From NCBI RefSeq assembly GCF_009695765.1, contig NZ_VUNI01000006.1, forward strand, positions 62,001-126,000: a stretch of DNA of 64,000 bases. Direction: 5' to 3'. Source of the stretch: Roseburia porci. GTDB lineage: Bacteria; Bacillota; Clostridia; Lachnospirales; Lachnospiraceae. The notes beneath the pieces are model-generated. The model was not told the origin of the DNA. It searched no databases and worked only from the letters and a program-made list of their open reading frames with translations. This document shows positions 19,334 through 29,713 of this stretch, piece after piece. The first letter of the stretch is position 1, and every line of letters begins with the position of its first letter. The position numbers and the translations under genes are program-made.

Positions 19334-21568
19334 ATGCAGATACAGGAAATGAACAGGCAGATCGAGGAGCTGATCGGAAATCTGACTCTTGAAGAAAAAG
19401 TTGCCATGATTCATGGAGATGCGCTGTTTTATTCCGGCGAAGTGAAACGCCTTGGAATACCGGCAGTGCATATGTCTGACGGACCCATGGGGGTTCGTCA
19501 GGAGTTCCCGAAGGCAAACTGGATTCCGGTAGGTAATTCCGACGATTACGTGACATACTGCCCAAGTAATAGTGCAATTGCTGCAACATGGAACCGCAAA
19601 ATTGCATATGAGTCTGGTCGTGTAATGGGAGAAGAAGCCCGTGGACGAGGAAAAGACATTATTTTAGGACCGGGAATCAACATTAAAAGAATTCCGGCAA
19701 ACGGAAGAAATTTCGAGTATATGAGTGAAGACCCATATCTGATCTCAGAACTTGTGGTACCGTTAATCGAAGGAATTCAGGAAAGTGATGTCGCAGCATG
19801 TGTAAAGCATTTTGCATTAAATAACCAGGAAACAGAACGTTTATGGGTGAATGTTGAGATTGATGAGCGTGCGCTCAGAGAGATCTATCTTCCGGGATTT
19901 GAAGCAGCCGTAAAAAAAGGACACAGTTATTCGCTGATGGGTGCTTATAATCTGTTCCGTGGAGTACATTGCTGTGAAAGCGAAGCACTGCTTGGCGATA
20001 TCCTGCGCAAGGAGTGGGGATATGACGGAATGATCGTATCTGACTGGGGCGCAGTCCATAATACGGAAGCAGCGGCAAAGAGCCCGCTTGACCTGGAGAT
20101 GTCGGTAACCTATGATTTTGATCAATATATTCTTGCAGATCCGTTGATCGAAGCTGTAAAAGAAGGAAAAGCATCCGAGAAAGATATTGATGAAAAAGTC
20201 CGTCATCTTCTTCTTATGATGTTCCGCCTGAAGATGTTAGATGCAGCAGAGAATTTAACACGTAAATCCGGCTGTTACAATACCGCAGAGCATCGTGATA
20301 CGGTGCGTAAAGCAGCAGAAGAATCTTTTGTGCTCTTGAAGAATGAGGAACACAGGCTTCCACTCAAAGCAGAGGGAATGAAAGAGCTCCTTGTAATCGG
20401 AGATAATGCAGAACGACTGCATGCTCTTGGAGGCGGAAGTGCAGAGATCAAGGCGCTTTATGAAATCTCTCCGTTAATGGGATTAAAGAGTCAGCTGGGC
20501 GGTAATACGAAAGTAACTTATGCAAGAGGTTATTACGTATCTCCAAAAGAAGAAAGTGAAGAAAGCTGGCAGGAAAAGAGTACAGATGAGAATCTGGACC
20601 AGGATGCAGTACTTGCAGAGCGAAAAAAAGTCAGTGAAGAGGTACTTCAGAAAAGAGAAGAACTTCGCAAAGAGGCAGTTGCACTGGCACGCGAGGCGAA
20701 AGAGGTAATTCTTGTTGCAGGTCTGAACCACGACTATGATGTAGAAGGTTTTGACCGCGATAATATGGAGCTTCCATATGATCAGGATCAGCTGATCGAG
20801 GAGGTACTTGCGGTAAATCCCAATACAGTCATTGTAATGATGGCTGGTAACGCAGTTTCCATGGGCAAATGGAAAGATAAAGCCAAGGCAATCGTATGGC
20901 AGTGGTATTGTGGAATGGAAGCTGGAAATGTTCTGACGGATGTATTGTTCGGACGCGTGAATCCTTCCGGTAAACTTCCGGAGTCTATGCCATATTGCAT
21001 GGAGGATTGCGGAGCAGTTGCCCTTGGAGAATATCCGGGCAGACCACTTACGGAAGAGGAAAAGAAACACATGAATGCACATACAACGATGACCTATAAC
21101 GATGGCATTTATGTTGGATACCGTTATTACGAGAAATATAACGTCCCGGTTCAGTTCTGTTTTGGACACGGACTCAGCTATACAACATTTGATTATTCGG
21201 ATGTAAAAGCATATATGCTTGCTGCAAAAGGCAGATCAGAAAAGTCAGATCCGCTTGATGAAGTGGCTGTGATTACAGAAGTGACGGTAACCAATACCGG
21301 GGACAGAACCGGAAAAGAAATCGTTCAGGTCTATGTTGGCATGAAAGATTCTAAGATCGACCGGGCGGTAAAGGAACTGCGGGGCTTTGATAAAGTGGAA
21401 CTTGCACCGGGAGAAAGTAAAGTGGTACAGATACCGCTGACGAGACGTGCCTTTACCTATTATGATGTAAAGGAAAAAGCGTTCGTTGTGGAACCTGGTG
21501 AATATCAGATTTATATTGCAAAATCTTTGCAGGATGTTCAGGATACAGTGACAGTTACAATAAAATAA
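19334..21568 (+). CDS. GH3 beta-glucosidase
   Basis: A 744-residue cytosolic GH3 enzyme with the usual order: barrel, alpha/beta sandwich, fibronectin-type domain. The barrel begins GIPAVHMSDGPMGVR; KHFALNNQE is the substrate-binding block, and the nucleophile Asp about 237 lies in IVSDWGAVH. The sandwich domain has FVLLKNEEHRLPL and PSGKLPESMPY. The fibronectin domain has ELRGFDKVELAPGESKVV. An insertion rich in Glu/Lys (about 395-445) is likely a flexible or coiled segment. It follows GH31 in one unit and probably cleaves glucose from the xylose-stripped cello-oligosaccharide backbone. A clear terminator follows. Confidence 0.93.
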   Translation: MQIQEMNRQIEELIGNLTLEEKVAMIHGDALFYSGEVKRLGIPAVHMSDGPMGVRQEFPKANWIPVGNSDDYVTYCPSNSAIAATWNRKIAYESGRVMGEEARGRGKDIILGPGINIKRIPANGRNFEYMSEDPYLISELVVPLIEGIQESDVAACVKHFALNNQETERLWVNVEIDERALREIYLPGFEAAVKKGHSYSLMGAYNLFRGVHCCESEALLGDILRKEWGYDGMIVSDWGAVHNTEAAAKSPLDLEMSVTYDFDQYILADPLIEAVKEGKASEKDIDEKVRHLLLMMFRLKMLDAAENLTRKSGCYNTAEHRDTVRKAAEESFVLLKNEEHRLPLKAEGMKELLVIGDNAERLHALGGGSAEIKALYEISPLMGLKSQLGGNTKVTYARGYYVSPKEESEESWQEKSTDENLDQDAVLAERKKVSEEVLQKREELRKEAVALAREAKEVILVAGLNHDYDVEGFDRDNMELPYDQDQLIEEVLAVNPNTVIVMMAGNAVSMGKWKDKAKAIVWQWYCGMEAGNVLTDVLFGRVNPSGKLPESMPYCMEDCGAVALGEYPGRPLTEEEKKHMNAHTTMTYNDGIYVGYRYYEKYNVPVQFCFGHGLSYTTFDYSDVKAYMLAAKGRSEKSDPLDEVAVITEVTVTNTGDRTGKEIVQVYVGMKDSKIDRAVKELRGFDKVELAPGESKVVQIPLTRRAFTYYDVKEKAFVVEPGEYQIYIAKSLQDVQDTVTVTIK

Positions 21569-21572
21569 TACG

Positions 21573-21635
21573 ATGCAAAATAAGATAACTCTGTAGGATT
21601 GCCGGTGGGCAGAATGCAGAGTTATTTTGCATTTT
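21573..21635 (+). terminator. Terminator after the GH31-GH3 unit
   Basis: ATGCAAAATA at about 21573 and AACTCTG at 21587-21593 pair with CAGAGTTATTTTGCAT ending at 21632, then TTTT. A two-base bulge interrupts the stem. It closes the carbohydrate locus. Confidence 0.75.
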
Positions 21636-21713
21636 AAAGTATTGTAGAAACCGAAAAATGGTGGTATATTGGCAAGTGTTTATGAATGGAAACAATGAAA
21701 AGGAGTGGGGCAG

Positions 21714-22799
21714 ATGAGACTATATATGCCAACAAAAGTTTTTTGTGGACGTGGCAGCGTTATGGAAAACAAAGGGGAATTAAAAAGGCTTGGAACAAAG
21801 GCGATGATTGTGACCGGAAAGCATTCCAGTAGGGTCAATGGATCACTTCAGGATGTGGAGAATGCCTTACAATATAACGGACAAAATTATGTTATCTTTG
21901 ATGACATTGAGGAGAATCCATCGGTGGAAACAGTTGCAAAAGCAGCACAGAATGCAGTAGAGGAACAGGTTGACTTTTTTGTGGCAATCGGCGGAGGTTC
22001 ACCGATGGATGCAGCAAAGGCAATCTCGCTTTTAACAAAAAATCCGGAGGCAATCGCGGATGCAGAGAAACGGTTATATGAGAATACACCAATGGAAGCA
22101 TATCCGGTAGCAGCAGTTCCGACAACATCAGGAACAGGATCAGAGGTTACACAGTATGCAATCCTGACACTGCACAGCAAACATACCAAGAAATCGATTG
22201 CGCATAAGTTGTTTGCCGAAGTAGCATTTATTGATTATGGATATTTAAAGACATCTTCGCATGCGAATATGGTCAGCACTTGTGTGGATGCGCTGGCACA
22301 TCTGATCGAGTCTTATCTCAACACCAATTCCAATGCATACAACCGCATGTATTCTGCGGAGGGATTGCGGATCTGGGGAAGCAGAAAAGGGGCACTTGCT
22401 TCCGGAGCAGAACAGCTTTCCGACGAGGATTATGAGACATTCATGCATGCGTCAATGGTTGCGGGAATGGCGATCGCACATACGGGAACGAGTCTTCCGC
22501 ATGGCCTGAGCTATCCGGTGACCTATGAGATGGGAATTCCGCACGGAAAGGCAGTTGGTTTCTTTTTGCCTGGATTCCTTCGCAATTATGAGAATCAGAA
22601 GGAAGTGGAAGAGGTTCTTTCGCTTCTCGGATTTTCAGATTTGAAAGAATTTGAGGATTATCTGAGAGGTCTGATCGGTGAACTTCAGATTACGGAAGAG
22701 TTATGGGACAGCGATATGAAAGCCATTCTTGAGAATCCGGCAAAATTGAAAAACTACCCATTTTCCATGAATGAAGAGATTTTACGGAGATATTTGTAA
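21714..22799 (+). CDS. Iron-containing alcohol dehydrogenase
   Basis: A 361-residue group III (iron-dependent) alcohol dehydrogenase. Nucleotide-binding Gly motif in FVAIGGGSPMDAAK and the AVPTTSGTGSEVTQ signature. Metal ligands are in TCVDALAHLIESY (Asp, His) and HGLSYPVTYEMGIPHGKA (His, His). ATG 21714 is preferred to the GTG at 21705, because the GTG lies inside the AAGGAG ribosome site. It may reduce lactaldehyde (from fucose) or another short aldehyde; proximity to the fucosidase locus is suggestive but a terminator separates them. The stop overlaps the next start by one base (TAATG). Confidence 0.9.
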   Translation: MRLYMPTKVFCGRGSVMENKGELKRLGTKAMIVTGKHSSRVNGSLQDVENALQYNGQNYVIFDDIEENPSVETVAKAAQNAVEEQVDFFVAIGGGSPMDAAKAISLLTKNPEAIADAEKRLYENTPMEAYPVAAVPTTSGTGSEVTQYAILTLHSKHTKKSIAHKLFAEVAFIDYGYLKTSSHANMVSTCVDALAHLIESYLNTNSNAYNRMYSAEGLRIWGSRKGALASGAEQLSDEDYETFMHASMVAGMAIAHTGTSLPHGLSYPVTYEMGIPHGKAVGFFLPGFLRNYENQKEVEEVLSLLGFSDLKEFEDYLRGLIGELQITEELWDSDMKAILENPAKLKNYPFSMNEEILRRYL

Positions 22800-23464
22800 T
22801 GCAGGAAAAAGAATTGAAATTATATGATTCTTCAGATATGGCAAGGATTGCCTGCGATGATTGCAGGGGCTGTTCTGCCTGTTGTGAAGGAATGGGCGAT
22901 ACGATCATTTTAAATCCATATGATGTGCGGGAACTGTGTGTGCATTTAAAGCTGGATTTTCAGACACTTCTTACGAAATATGCAGAACTGAACGTACAGG
23001 AGGGAATGATTCTTCCAAATCTGAAAATGACAGGAGAGCGACAGTGCTGTGGGTTTTTAAATGAAGAGGGAAGATGCAAGGTACATGCATTTCGTCCAGG
23101 ACTTTGCAGACTGTTTCCGCTTGGCAGAAATTATGAAAACGGTCATTTCCGTTATTTTGTTGTAGAGGGCGGTTGTCCCAGAGCAGGAAAAGCCAAAGTT
23201 AAGATCAACAAATGGCTTGGAATTCCAGAATTAAAAAGACATGAGGAATTTCTGACCAGATGGCATTATTTTACAAAAAGGTTTCAGAAATTTGTACAAA
23301 ACGCACTGGCAGACGGTGAAACACCAGAACAACTGCAGCAGCTGAACATGGTCATGCTGCAGGGATTATATTTTACGGAATACGATGAGAAAAAGGACTT
23401 CTACGAGCAGTTTGAACAGAGACTTCATAAGCTGGAGCAGGTGCTTGATACGGTTGAAGGCTGA
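22799..23464 (+). CDS. YkgJ-type cysteine-cluster protein
   Basis: A 221-residue protein of the YkgJ/UPF0153 family, a putative zinc- or iron-chelating group of unknown role. Cysteine pattern: CDDCRGCSACCEG near the N-terminus, then CCGFLNEEGRCKVHAFRP with GLCRLFPLGR, and a later GGCPRAG. Eight or more cysteines could hold an iron-sulfur cluster or zinc. It is translationally coupled to the alcohol dehydrogenase by a TAATG overlap, which suggests a partnership such as metal supply or maturation; that is inference. Confidence 0.82.
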   Translation: MQEKELKLYDSSDMARIACDDCRGCSACCEGMGDTIILNPYDVRELCVHLKLDFQTLLTKYAELNVQEGMILPNLKMTGERQCCGFLNEEGRCKVHAFRPGLCRLFPLGRNYENGHFRYFVVEGGCPRAGKAKVKINKWLGIPELKRHEEFLTRWHYFTKRFQKFVQNALADGETPEQLQQLNMVMLQGLYFTEYDEKKDFYEQFEQRLHKLEQVLDTVEG

Positions 23465-23488
23465 GCTTTGCGTAGATGAGAAAGTTAG

Positions 23489-24838
23489 ATGAGTAACAAA
23501 ACAAATGATTTAACAACGGGTGTACTGGGAAAGCAGATTTTATTATTAAGCCTTCCGCTTATGTTTTCCAATCTGCTTCAGGTACTTTTTAATATTTCGG
23601 ATATCGCTGTTGTAGGAAAATTTGCGGGTGCATATGCACTCGGATCGGTAGGTTCAACATCGATACTGCTTACGCTGTTTCTGGCAGTTCCTCTTGGAAT
23701 GGGGGGAGGAATTAATGTTCTGACAGCGCTGGCGATTGGCTCCAGATCAAAAAAGGATGTTTCAGAAACAATTCATACAGCTGCAATCATCAGTCTGATC
23801 GCAGGAATTCTGTTACTGGCATTTGGAATGTTTTTTGCAAGGGATCTGCTGACACTTCTGAATACGAAAGAAGAGCTGATCGAGGGTGCAGTGGCATATC
23901 TGCATGTGTATTTTCTTGGAATGCCGGCAGTGGCGCTTTATAATTTCGGTAATGCAGTATTCAGTGCGGCAGGTAACACAAGAAAACCGTTGGTATATTT
24001 GTCGATTGCAGGCGTAGTGAATGTTATCTTAAATCTGTTTTTTGTAATCGTGTTAAAGATCGATGTATGCGGCGTCGCAGCTGCAAGTGCGATCTCACAG
24101 TACTTATCAGCAGGACTTCTCTTAAAGGATCTGTTCCGGGGAGAAGGAATGTGCAGACTTCAGATGACTGAGATGAAGCTTACGGGCTCAAAGGCGAAAA
24201 GAATTCTGCAGATCGGTGTACCGTCTGCGTTTCAGTATATGATCTACAGCGTGGCCAATCTGTTTGTGCAGACCGGAGTAAATACATTCAGCGCAACTGT
24301 AGTTGCAGGTAATTCGGCTGCGGCGAATGCTGATAACCTGGTCTATGATATTATGGCTGCTTTTTATACGGTCTGTGGCAGTTTTATGGGGCAGAATCTT
24401 GGAGCGCGGAAAAAGGATCGTGTGAAAAAGAGTTATCTGATCTGTCTGTTCTATTCTTTTATGGTCGGACTTGTGGTGGGACTTCTTCTCGTACTGTTCG
24501 GGCATCAGTTCCTTTCCCTGTTTGCCAATGACGAGGCAGTAATTGAAGCCGGAATGGAGCGGCTTATGGTTATGGGACTTGCATATTGCATTTCTGCATT
24601 CATGGATTGTACGACTGCAGCCACCAGAGCACTTGGAAAAACAGTATTTCCGACGATTGTGATGATACTTGGATCCTGTGTATTTCGTATTGTCTGGATC
24701 TATACGGTTTTTGCCGTATATCACACAACGCGGGCTCTTTATCTGCTGTATGGAGTTTCATGGGTAATTACAGCAATTCCGGAGATTATTTATTTTGTTA
24801 TCATATATAGAAAAAATGTAAGCACAATCGAATCATGA
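23489..24838 (+). CDS. MATE family efflux transporter
   Basis: A 449-residue MATE (multi-antimicrobial extrusion) transporter with about twelve membrane spans in two homologous halves. The start GVLGKQILLLSLPLMFSNLLQ and the repeated pseudo-twofold blocks (FVQTGVNTFSATVVAGNSAA; DCTTAATRALGKT) are typical. Such pumps exchange Na+ or H+ for cationic drugs or metabolites. It lies 24 bases after the YkgJ-type gene with only a weak ribosome site (GAGAAAG). It is probably the third gene of that unit. Substrate not predictable. Confidence 0.9.
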   Translation: MSNKTNDLTTGVLGKQILLLSLPLMFSNLLQVLFNISDIAVVGKFAGAYALGSVGSTSILLTLFLAVPLGMGGGINVLTALAIGSRSKKDVSETIHTAAIISLIAGILLLAFGMFFARDLLTLLNTKEELIEGAVAYLHVYFLGMPAVALYNFGNAVFSAAGNTRKPLVYLSIAGVVNVILNLFFVIVLKIDVCGVAAASAISQYLSAGLLLKDLFRGEGMCRLQMTEMKLTGSKAKRILQIGVPSAFQYMIYSVANLFVQTGVNTFSATVVAGNSAAANADNLVYDIMAAFYTVCGSFMGQNLGARKKDRVKKSYLICLFYSFMVGLVVGLLLVLFGHQFLSLFANDEAVIEAGMERLMVMGLAYCISAFMDCTTAATRALGKTVFPTIVMILGSCVFRIVWIYTVFAVYHTTRALYLLYGVSWVITAIPEIIYFVIIYRKNVSTIES

Positions 24839-24943
24839 GAAGAGAGATGATGTGTTTTCTTTACTGATTTTTTACTGGACGGCATATATAATTTGTTTTG
24901 GCACTACGAAACAGAACATATATGAAATGAAGGTAAAAACAAA

Positions 24944-26502
24944 ATGTCACTCACAAATATTATGGGACTTCTTGGAGGACTCGCACTGTTTTTATATGGA
25001 ATGCAGATGATGAGTCAGGGACTCGAAAATGCTGCTGGGAATAAGATGCAGCAGTAATCCAGTCATCTTCTGCAACAACGGTCATGGTCGTAGGCTTTGT
25101 CAATGCCGGAATGATGACTCTGAATCAGGCAGTATGGATCATCATGGGAGCAAACATTGGAACAACAATCACGGGACAGCTGATTGCACTTGACGCAGGC
25201 GCAGTTGCACCAATCATTGCTTTCATAGGAGTAATTTTGATTATTTTTTCGAAAAAAGAAAAGATTGGTTATGTTGGCAGTATTCTGGCAGGACTAGGAA
25301 TCCTGTTCATCGGTATGGATATGATGGGAAGTTCGATGGAACCGCTCGCACAATCGCAGAGTTTTATCAGCCTTCTGACCAAATTTAGCAATCCGATTCT
25401 CGGAATTCTTGCAGGAACGATTTTTACAGCAATTATCCAGTCTTCATCTGCGTCGGTAGGAATTTTACAGGCTCTTGCGGGAAGCGGAATCGTTACGTTG
25501 GACAGTGCCGCTTTTATTTTGTTTGGGCAGAATATCGGAACATGCATTACGGCATTTCTTGCGGCTCTTGGAGCAAACCGGAATGCAAAGAGAACAACGA
25601 TTATCCATATTACATTTAACGTGATTGGAACGATTATTTTTACGATCTTATGTATAACAACACCACTCATTCCGGTTTTGCAGGGAATGACAGAAAGTGC
25701 ACCGAAGCAGATCGCCAATTTGCATACCATGTTCAATGTGACAACAACTTTGATCCTGCTTCCGTTTGGAACAGCACTTACAAAGCTGGCGCAGCATATT
25801 CTTCCCGATCCGAAAACAGGAGAACCGGTGCAAGGACAGATCGGTCATTTACAGACGAAAAACAGCGATGTGCTCGGAATGGCATCTATTACACTGGAAG
25901 AAACCAAAAGAAAACTGGAAGATATGCTGTTTCTTGCGGAACAGAATGTACATAGTTCCTATGATGTTTTTCTTCAGTGTGACCGTAACGTGTTTCAGCA
26001 GATTGAACAAAGAGAAGAACAGGTCGATGAACTGAATAAAGATATCTCAAAATTTATAACAATGGCTTTTCCTCATGAAAATACAAAATTGGGAAGTCAG
26101 GTCTTAAATTCGTGCTACACAATAAGTTCTAACATAGAACGGATCAGCGATCATGCAATGAATATTGCAGAGTATTATAAAATGAATGAACGAATGGGAC
26201 TTATCTATACAGAGGAAGAGAGAAAAGAGGTATGCCATCTTCAGAAAACATGTGATGAACTGTTTGAAAAGTTAAAGCATCCGCAGTCGGATCTTGTGCA
26301 ATGGCACAGTCGGATTGCGGCGCTTGAACAGAAGATTGATGATATAACCGGACTATATCGAAGTCATATGTTTGAACGGATGAAAAACAGCCAGTGTTCG
26401 TTTGAAGGAAATCTGCTTCTGTCAGAAATGCTTACAGATTTTGAGAGGATCGGAGATCACGCACTTAATATTGCAGACGAGTTTTTGCATGTACTGCCAT
26501 AA
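24944..26502 (+). pseudogene. Na/Pi cotransporter with PhoU domain, broken by deletion/frameshift
   Basis: The N-terminus starts normally at ATG 24944 (MSLTNIMGLLGGLALFLYGM...), reaches AAGNKMQQ and stops at TAA 25055-25057. From about 25054 a different frame continues with VIQSSSATTVMVVGFVNAG, the first QSSSATT signature of NptA/Na-Pi transporters, and stays open to 26502. Relatives have roughly 20-25 residues between these blocks, so about 65-75 bases (not a multiple of three) seem to be missing. The rest is intact: second QSSSASVGI repeat, several spans, and a C-terminal PhoU-like helical domain (LEETKRKLEDMLFLAEQ; MLTDFERIGDHALNIADEF). An internal start at ATG 25084 has no ribosome site and would lack the first spans. 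Real inactivation or an assembly error are both possible. Confidence 0.8.
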
Positions 26503-26531
26503 TTGTTTTTTCTCTGGAAATCCGTTATAAT
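26503..26531 (+). promoter_or_regulatory. Promoter of the sigma-like/cbiK operon
   Basis: TTGTTT (26503-26508), a 17-base spacer, and TATAAT (26526-26531), 38 bases before the start of the sigma-like gene. Confidence 0.6.
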
Positions 26532-26569
26532 ATCGATATTCAAATAACAGAAATCAGGAGAATTACAAT

Positions 26570-27385
26570 ATGTTAGATCAGAATACATTTATGGAAACAA
26601 TCAAGGCTGTGTCGGAGATTATGCGTACTTCACAGGAGCCGCTCAGCAAAGAAGAAATCCTTTCCTATTTTAAAGATATGGAACTGAATGAGAATCAGGA
26701 GAATATGGTGTTGGAATTTTTATTGACACCACATGAAGAAGCAGCGGAGGAAGAACAGGCTGAAGAAACAGAGGAAGCCAAAGCAGAAGAGGTGGAAACA
26801 GAACCTGAAAAAAGCGATAAGCAGGAAGAAAAACAGGCGGATAACGAGTGCATGCCGGATTCCCGTATGTTTCAGATGTATCTGGAGGAACTTTCGGATA
26901 TCCCGGAATATTCCAGAGAGCAGATGAATGAGATGTATGCAAAGCTTTTGGATGGAGATGAGGGAATGATTCACACAATCTCCAATGCATGGCTTCGCAA
27001 TGTCCTTGAAATTGCAAAGAAGCTTGCTGTTTCTTCGGACGGATTTGAGGATGTTGTTCAGGAAGGCAATATGGGACTTTTTCTGTGTCTGAGTGATCTT
27101 TGCGGTTCAAAGGAACAGACAGATGTGGAGAAAGAACTTCTTCTGGCAGTAGAGGAGTCTATGAAAGACTGCATTCGGGAACTTACAGGAGAAGATGAAA
27201 GCGAAAATGCGATGGTTGGAAAGGTATCACTGGTCAGTGAGGCTATCAAATATTTAAAAGAGGAAAAGGGGCACGAGCCATCCTTAAAAGAACTTTCTGA
27301 TTATACCAGTGTTTCCGAGGACGAATTATCCGACATTCTTGATCTGATTGATAAGGCGAAGAAGCAGGGGAAGCAGTATGAGTAA
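26570..27385 (+). CDS. Sigma-70-like protein lacking DNA-recognition regions
   Basis: A 271-residue protein resembling parts of a primary sigma factor. Residues 1-55 resemble region 1.1. A very acidic Glu/Ala-rich linker covers about 57-95. SRMFQMYLEELSDIPEYSRE resembles region 1.2, and WLRNVLEIAKKLAVSSDGFE followed by DVVQEGNMGLFLCL resembles regions 2.1-2.2 (core-polymerase contact). LVSEAIKYLKEEKGHEPSLK through SVSEDELSDIL resembles region 3. The aromatic/basic -10-reading segments 2.3-2.4 are absent and there is no region 4. It might bind core polymerase without promoter reading, or be a degenerate sigma. It overlaps cbiK by 8 bases and so is co-translated with it. Function unknown. Confidence 0.75.
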   Translation: MLDQNTFMETIKAVSEIMRTSQEPLSKEEILSYFKDMELNENQENMVLEFLLTPHEEAAEEEQAEETEEAKAEEVETEPEKSDKQEEKQADNECMPDSRMFQMYLEELSDIPEYSREQMNEMYAKLLDGDEGMIHTISNAWLRNVLEIAKKLAVSSDGFEDVVQEGNMGLFLCLSDLCGSKEQTDVEKELLLAVEESMKDCIRELTGEDESENAMVGKVSLVSEAIKYLKEEKGHEPSLKELSDYTSVSEDELSDILDLIDKAKKQGKQYE

Positions 27386-28202
27386 AAACAGGAAAAAATC
27401 AATACTGGTTGTGAGCTTCGGCACCAGTTACAATGACAGCAGGGAACGGAATATTGATGCAATTGAGCAGACAATCGCAGAGACATTTCCGGAATATGAG
27501 GTAAGACGGGCGTTTACCAGTCAGGTGATCATTGATAAATTAAAAAAGAGAGATCATATTGGAATTGATAATGTAAAAGAGGCTTTGGAGCATGCTTTGG
27601 AAGACGGAGTTACAGAGCTGATTGTCCAGCCAACCCATTTGATGGATGGAATAGAATACATGGATCTGGCAGAAACGGTAGAAGAATATCGGAACCGGTT
27701 CAAACAGCTGGATATTGGAGATCCTCTTTTAACGACGGAAGAAGACTTCAATCGGGTAATTGATGCAATAACTGACGCAACCGTTCAATATGATGATGGG
27801 GAGACTGCAATCTGTTTTATGGGACATGGAACAGAGGCAAAAGCCAATCAGGTGTATACCAGACTACAGAAGGAACTCCAGAAGAGAAATTATATAAATT
27901 ATTATGTCGCTACAGTGGAAGCGTCTCCTTCCATTACGGATCTCATTCATATGGTCAAAACGAAAACGGGTGGTGGTTATAAAAAGGCAGTACTGCGCCC
28001 GCTTATGGTAGTGGCCGGGGATCATGCAAACAACGATATGGCAGGAGCCGAAGAAGAATCGTGGAAATGCCTTATGGAGGAAGCGGGATATAAGGTGAAA
28101 TGCATTGTAGAAGGATTAGGAGAGCTGGCGGATATCCGCCAGCTCTATGCTGCACATGTAAAGTTAATCATGAATGCTGATAAAAGTGAAAGATCTGTTT
28201 GA
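27378..28202 (+). CDS. cbiK: Anaerobic sirohydrochlorin cobaltochelatase
   Basis: A 274-residue class II chelatase of the CbiK family, which inserts cobalt into sirohydrochlorin in the oxygen-independent cobalamin pathway. Typical start ILVVSFGTSYNDSRERNI. The metal-site histidines are His about 150 in FMGHGTEA and His about 216 in VVAGDHANNDMAG. The VQPTHLMDGIEY block is present. ATG 27378 is used because the chelatase sequence starts there and AGGGGA lies upstream; it overlaps the sigma-like gene. No other cobalamin genes are in the window, so this is a stand-alone copy. No signal peptide, so it acts in the cytosol. Confidence 0.92.
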   Translation: MSKNRKKSILVVSFGTSYNDSRERNIDAIEQTIAETFPEYEVRRAFTSQVIIDKLKKRDHIGIDNVKEALEHALEDGVTELIVQPTHLMDGIEYMDLAETVEEYRNRFKQLDIGDPLLTTEEDFNRVIDAITDATVQYDDGETAICFMGHGTEAKANQVYTRLQKELQKRNYINYYVATVEASPSITDLIHMVKTKTGGGYKKAVLRPLMVVAGDHANNDMAGAEEESWKCLMEEAGYKVKCIVEGLGELADIRQLYAAHVKLIMNADKSERSV

Positions 28203-28212
28203 TTGAAAACGT

Positions 28213-29628
<1,416 letters not shown>

Positions 29629-29713
29629 GTAGTCTTAATGGTGAAAATTTCTCTTTTCCTGCCATGGGGATGAGGTATATAATGAACAAAAAAGTAAGGA
29701 ATTGTTGAAGCGC

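Noticed and set aside
25084-26502. Functional shorter Na/Pi transporter from ATG 25084
   Set aside because: No ribosome site, and the first membrane segments and the first QSSS motif would be lost; treated as part of a pseudogene.
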